Virus record (IMG/VR): IMGVR_UViG_3300010939_000011
Location: 1 to 35,615 of that record
Source: a virus
Reading direction: 5' to 3' (one strand)
DNA length: 35,615 nucleotides
Positions 35,364 through 35,615 of the stretch are shown here, piece by piece (position 1 is the stretch's first letter; each line of letters opens with the position of its first letter). The position numbers were made by a program, and so were the translations under genes. The notes below the pieces were generated by a model. The model was not told the DNA's origin. It searched no databases and worked only from the letters and a program-made list of their open reading frames with translations.

Positions 35364-35615
35364 TTAATTCTTTTAGGCCTTATAAGCTTCCACTCTGAAT
35401 CCGTTAATGCGCATAAAATGTGACCCGGCCCGCCGATATCAGATGTATTTAATTTTGCACCGTCTATGATCGAACCGCAAAATGAAGTTCTACTGAGGTT
35501 AGCGCCTCTGAGGTTAGCGCCTCTGAGGTTAGCGCCTCTGAGGTTAGCGCCTCTGAGGTTAGCGCCTCTGAGGTTAGCGTCACCGAGGTCAGCGTCACTG
35601 AGGTTAGCGCCTCTG
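35360..35615 (-). CDS. pentapeptide-repeat protein, C-terminal part (runs off the window)
   Basis: The frame enters from the right edge and encodes at least eight A[ND]L-x-x units (mostly ANLRG, also ANLSD, ADLGD), the right-handed quadrilateral beta-helix of pentapeptide-repeat proteins. It ends with a cap containing TSFCGSIIDGAKLN and GPGHILCALTDSEWKLI, which occurs at the end of many phage pentapeptide proteins. Some proteins of this fold mimic DNA and shield gyrase, but no such role can be assigned here. TGA 35360 overlaps the next ATG (ATGA). Confidence 0.85.
   Translation of the reverse strand, partial: RGANLSDADLGDANLRGANLRGANLRGANLRGANLRGANLSRTSFCGSIIDGAKLNTSDIGGPGHILCALTDSEWKLIRPKRIK
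35490..35609 (-). repeat. eight 15-bp tandem repeats in the pentapeptide gene
   Basis: Five consecutive units cctctgaggttagcg are identical (35505-35579), with one diverged unit before (35490) and two after (35580, 35595). Each encodes one pentapeptide. Identity at synonymous positions implies recent expansion. Confidence 0.9.

Noticed and set aside
35490-35615. CRISPR-like regular repeats
   Set aside because: Units are 15 bp, contiguous without spacers, and in frame with pentapeptide coding; no cas genes apart from a Cas4-like nuclease that fits a RecT partner.
1-35615. tRNA genes, integrase, attachment sites
   Set aside because: I looked for tRNA-like cloverleaf ends, tyrosine or serine recombinase motifs and long direct repeats and saw none; a tRNAscan and HMM search would be needed to be sure.

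Overview
This window is part of a tailed double-stranded DNA phage (Caudoviricetes) or prophage genome, roughly 42% GC by eye. The structural genes match contractile-tailed (myovirus-like) families: a DUF3383-type sheath protein, a DUF3277-type tube protein, a Mu-like portal and a Mu/SPP1-type minor head protein. Strong AGGAGG ribosome binding sites, ATG/GTG/TTG starts and TAA/TGA/TAG stops indicate a bacterial host with the standard code. No host genes, tRNA genes, rRNA, CRISPR array or integrase were found. No gene points to a particular host; the signal peptide and small membrane proteins do not settle it.

Layout: apart from one gene (8867-9589), everything reads on the minus strand, so gene order runs from right to left. 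(1) 35615-29485: early genes. These are a pentapeptide-repeat protein, many small zinc-ribbon and membrane proteins, RecT and a Cas4/RecB-like nuclease. The block ends in a sigma70-type promoter followed by a leader RNA that contains an intrinsic terminator. (2) 29326-23642: replication and recombination. Here lie an initiator whose gene holds iteron-like repeats, an HNH endonuclease, a DnaC-like helicase loader, a SNF2-type helicase, a DUF1064 nuclease and a RecA. (3) 23645-15519: small accessory genes, a small-membrane-protein cluster, a putative fibre or adsorption protein, and a dense run of tiny coupled ORFs. (4) 15522-1: packaging and virion genes: TerS, TerL, portal, minor head protein, an inserted accessory block (unknowns, methyltransferase-like protein, counter-oriented DUF5131 gene), XkdF-like protease, an XRE regulator, scaffold, decoration protein, major capsid protein, connector and neck proteins, sheath, tube, a tail assembly chaperone with a -1 frameshift, and the start of the tape measure protein.

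The genome is extremely compact. Most minus-strand genes join through ATGA, GTGA, TAATG or TGATG overlaps, which implies long polycistronic messages with translational coupling. These junctions also support about twenty genes shorter than 60 codons.

The items most worth a second look are: the leader RNA before the replication initiator (promoter, competing hairpin, terminator, and a Shine-Dalgarno sequence inside the terminator stem); three tandem 23-bp iteron-like repeats inside the initiator gene; the HIV-type slippery heptamer in the tail chaperone; a gene interrupted by one amber codon whose C-terminus resembles that of TerS; and the lone plus-strand three-cysteine DUF5131 gene, convergent with a methyltransferase-like gene inside the head operon.
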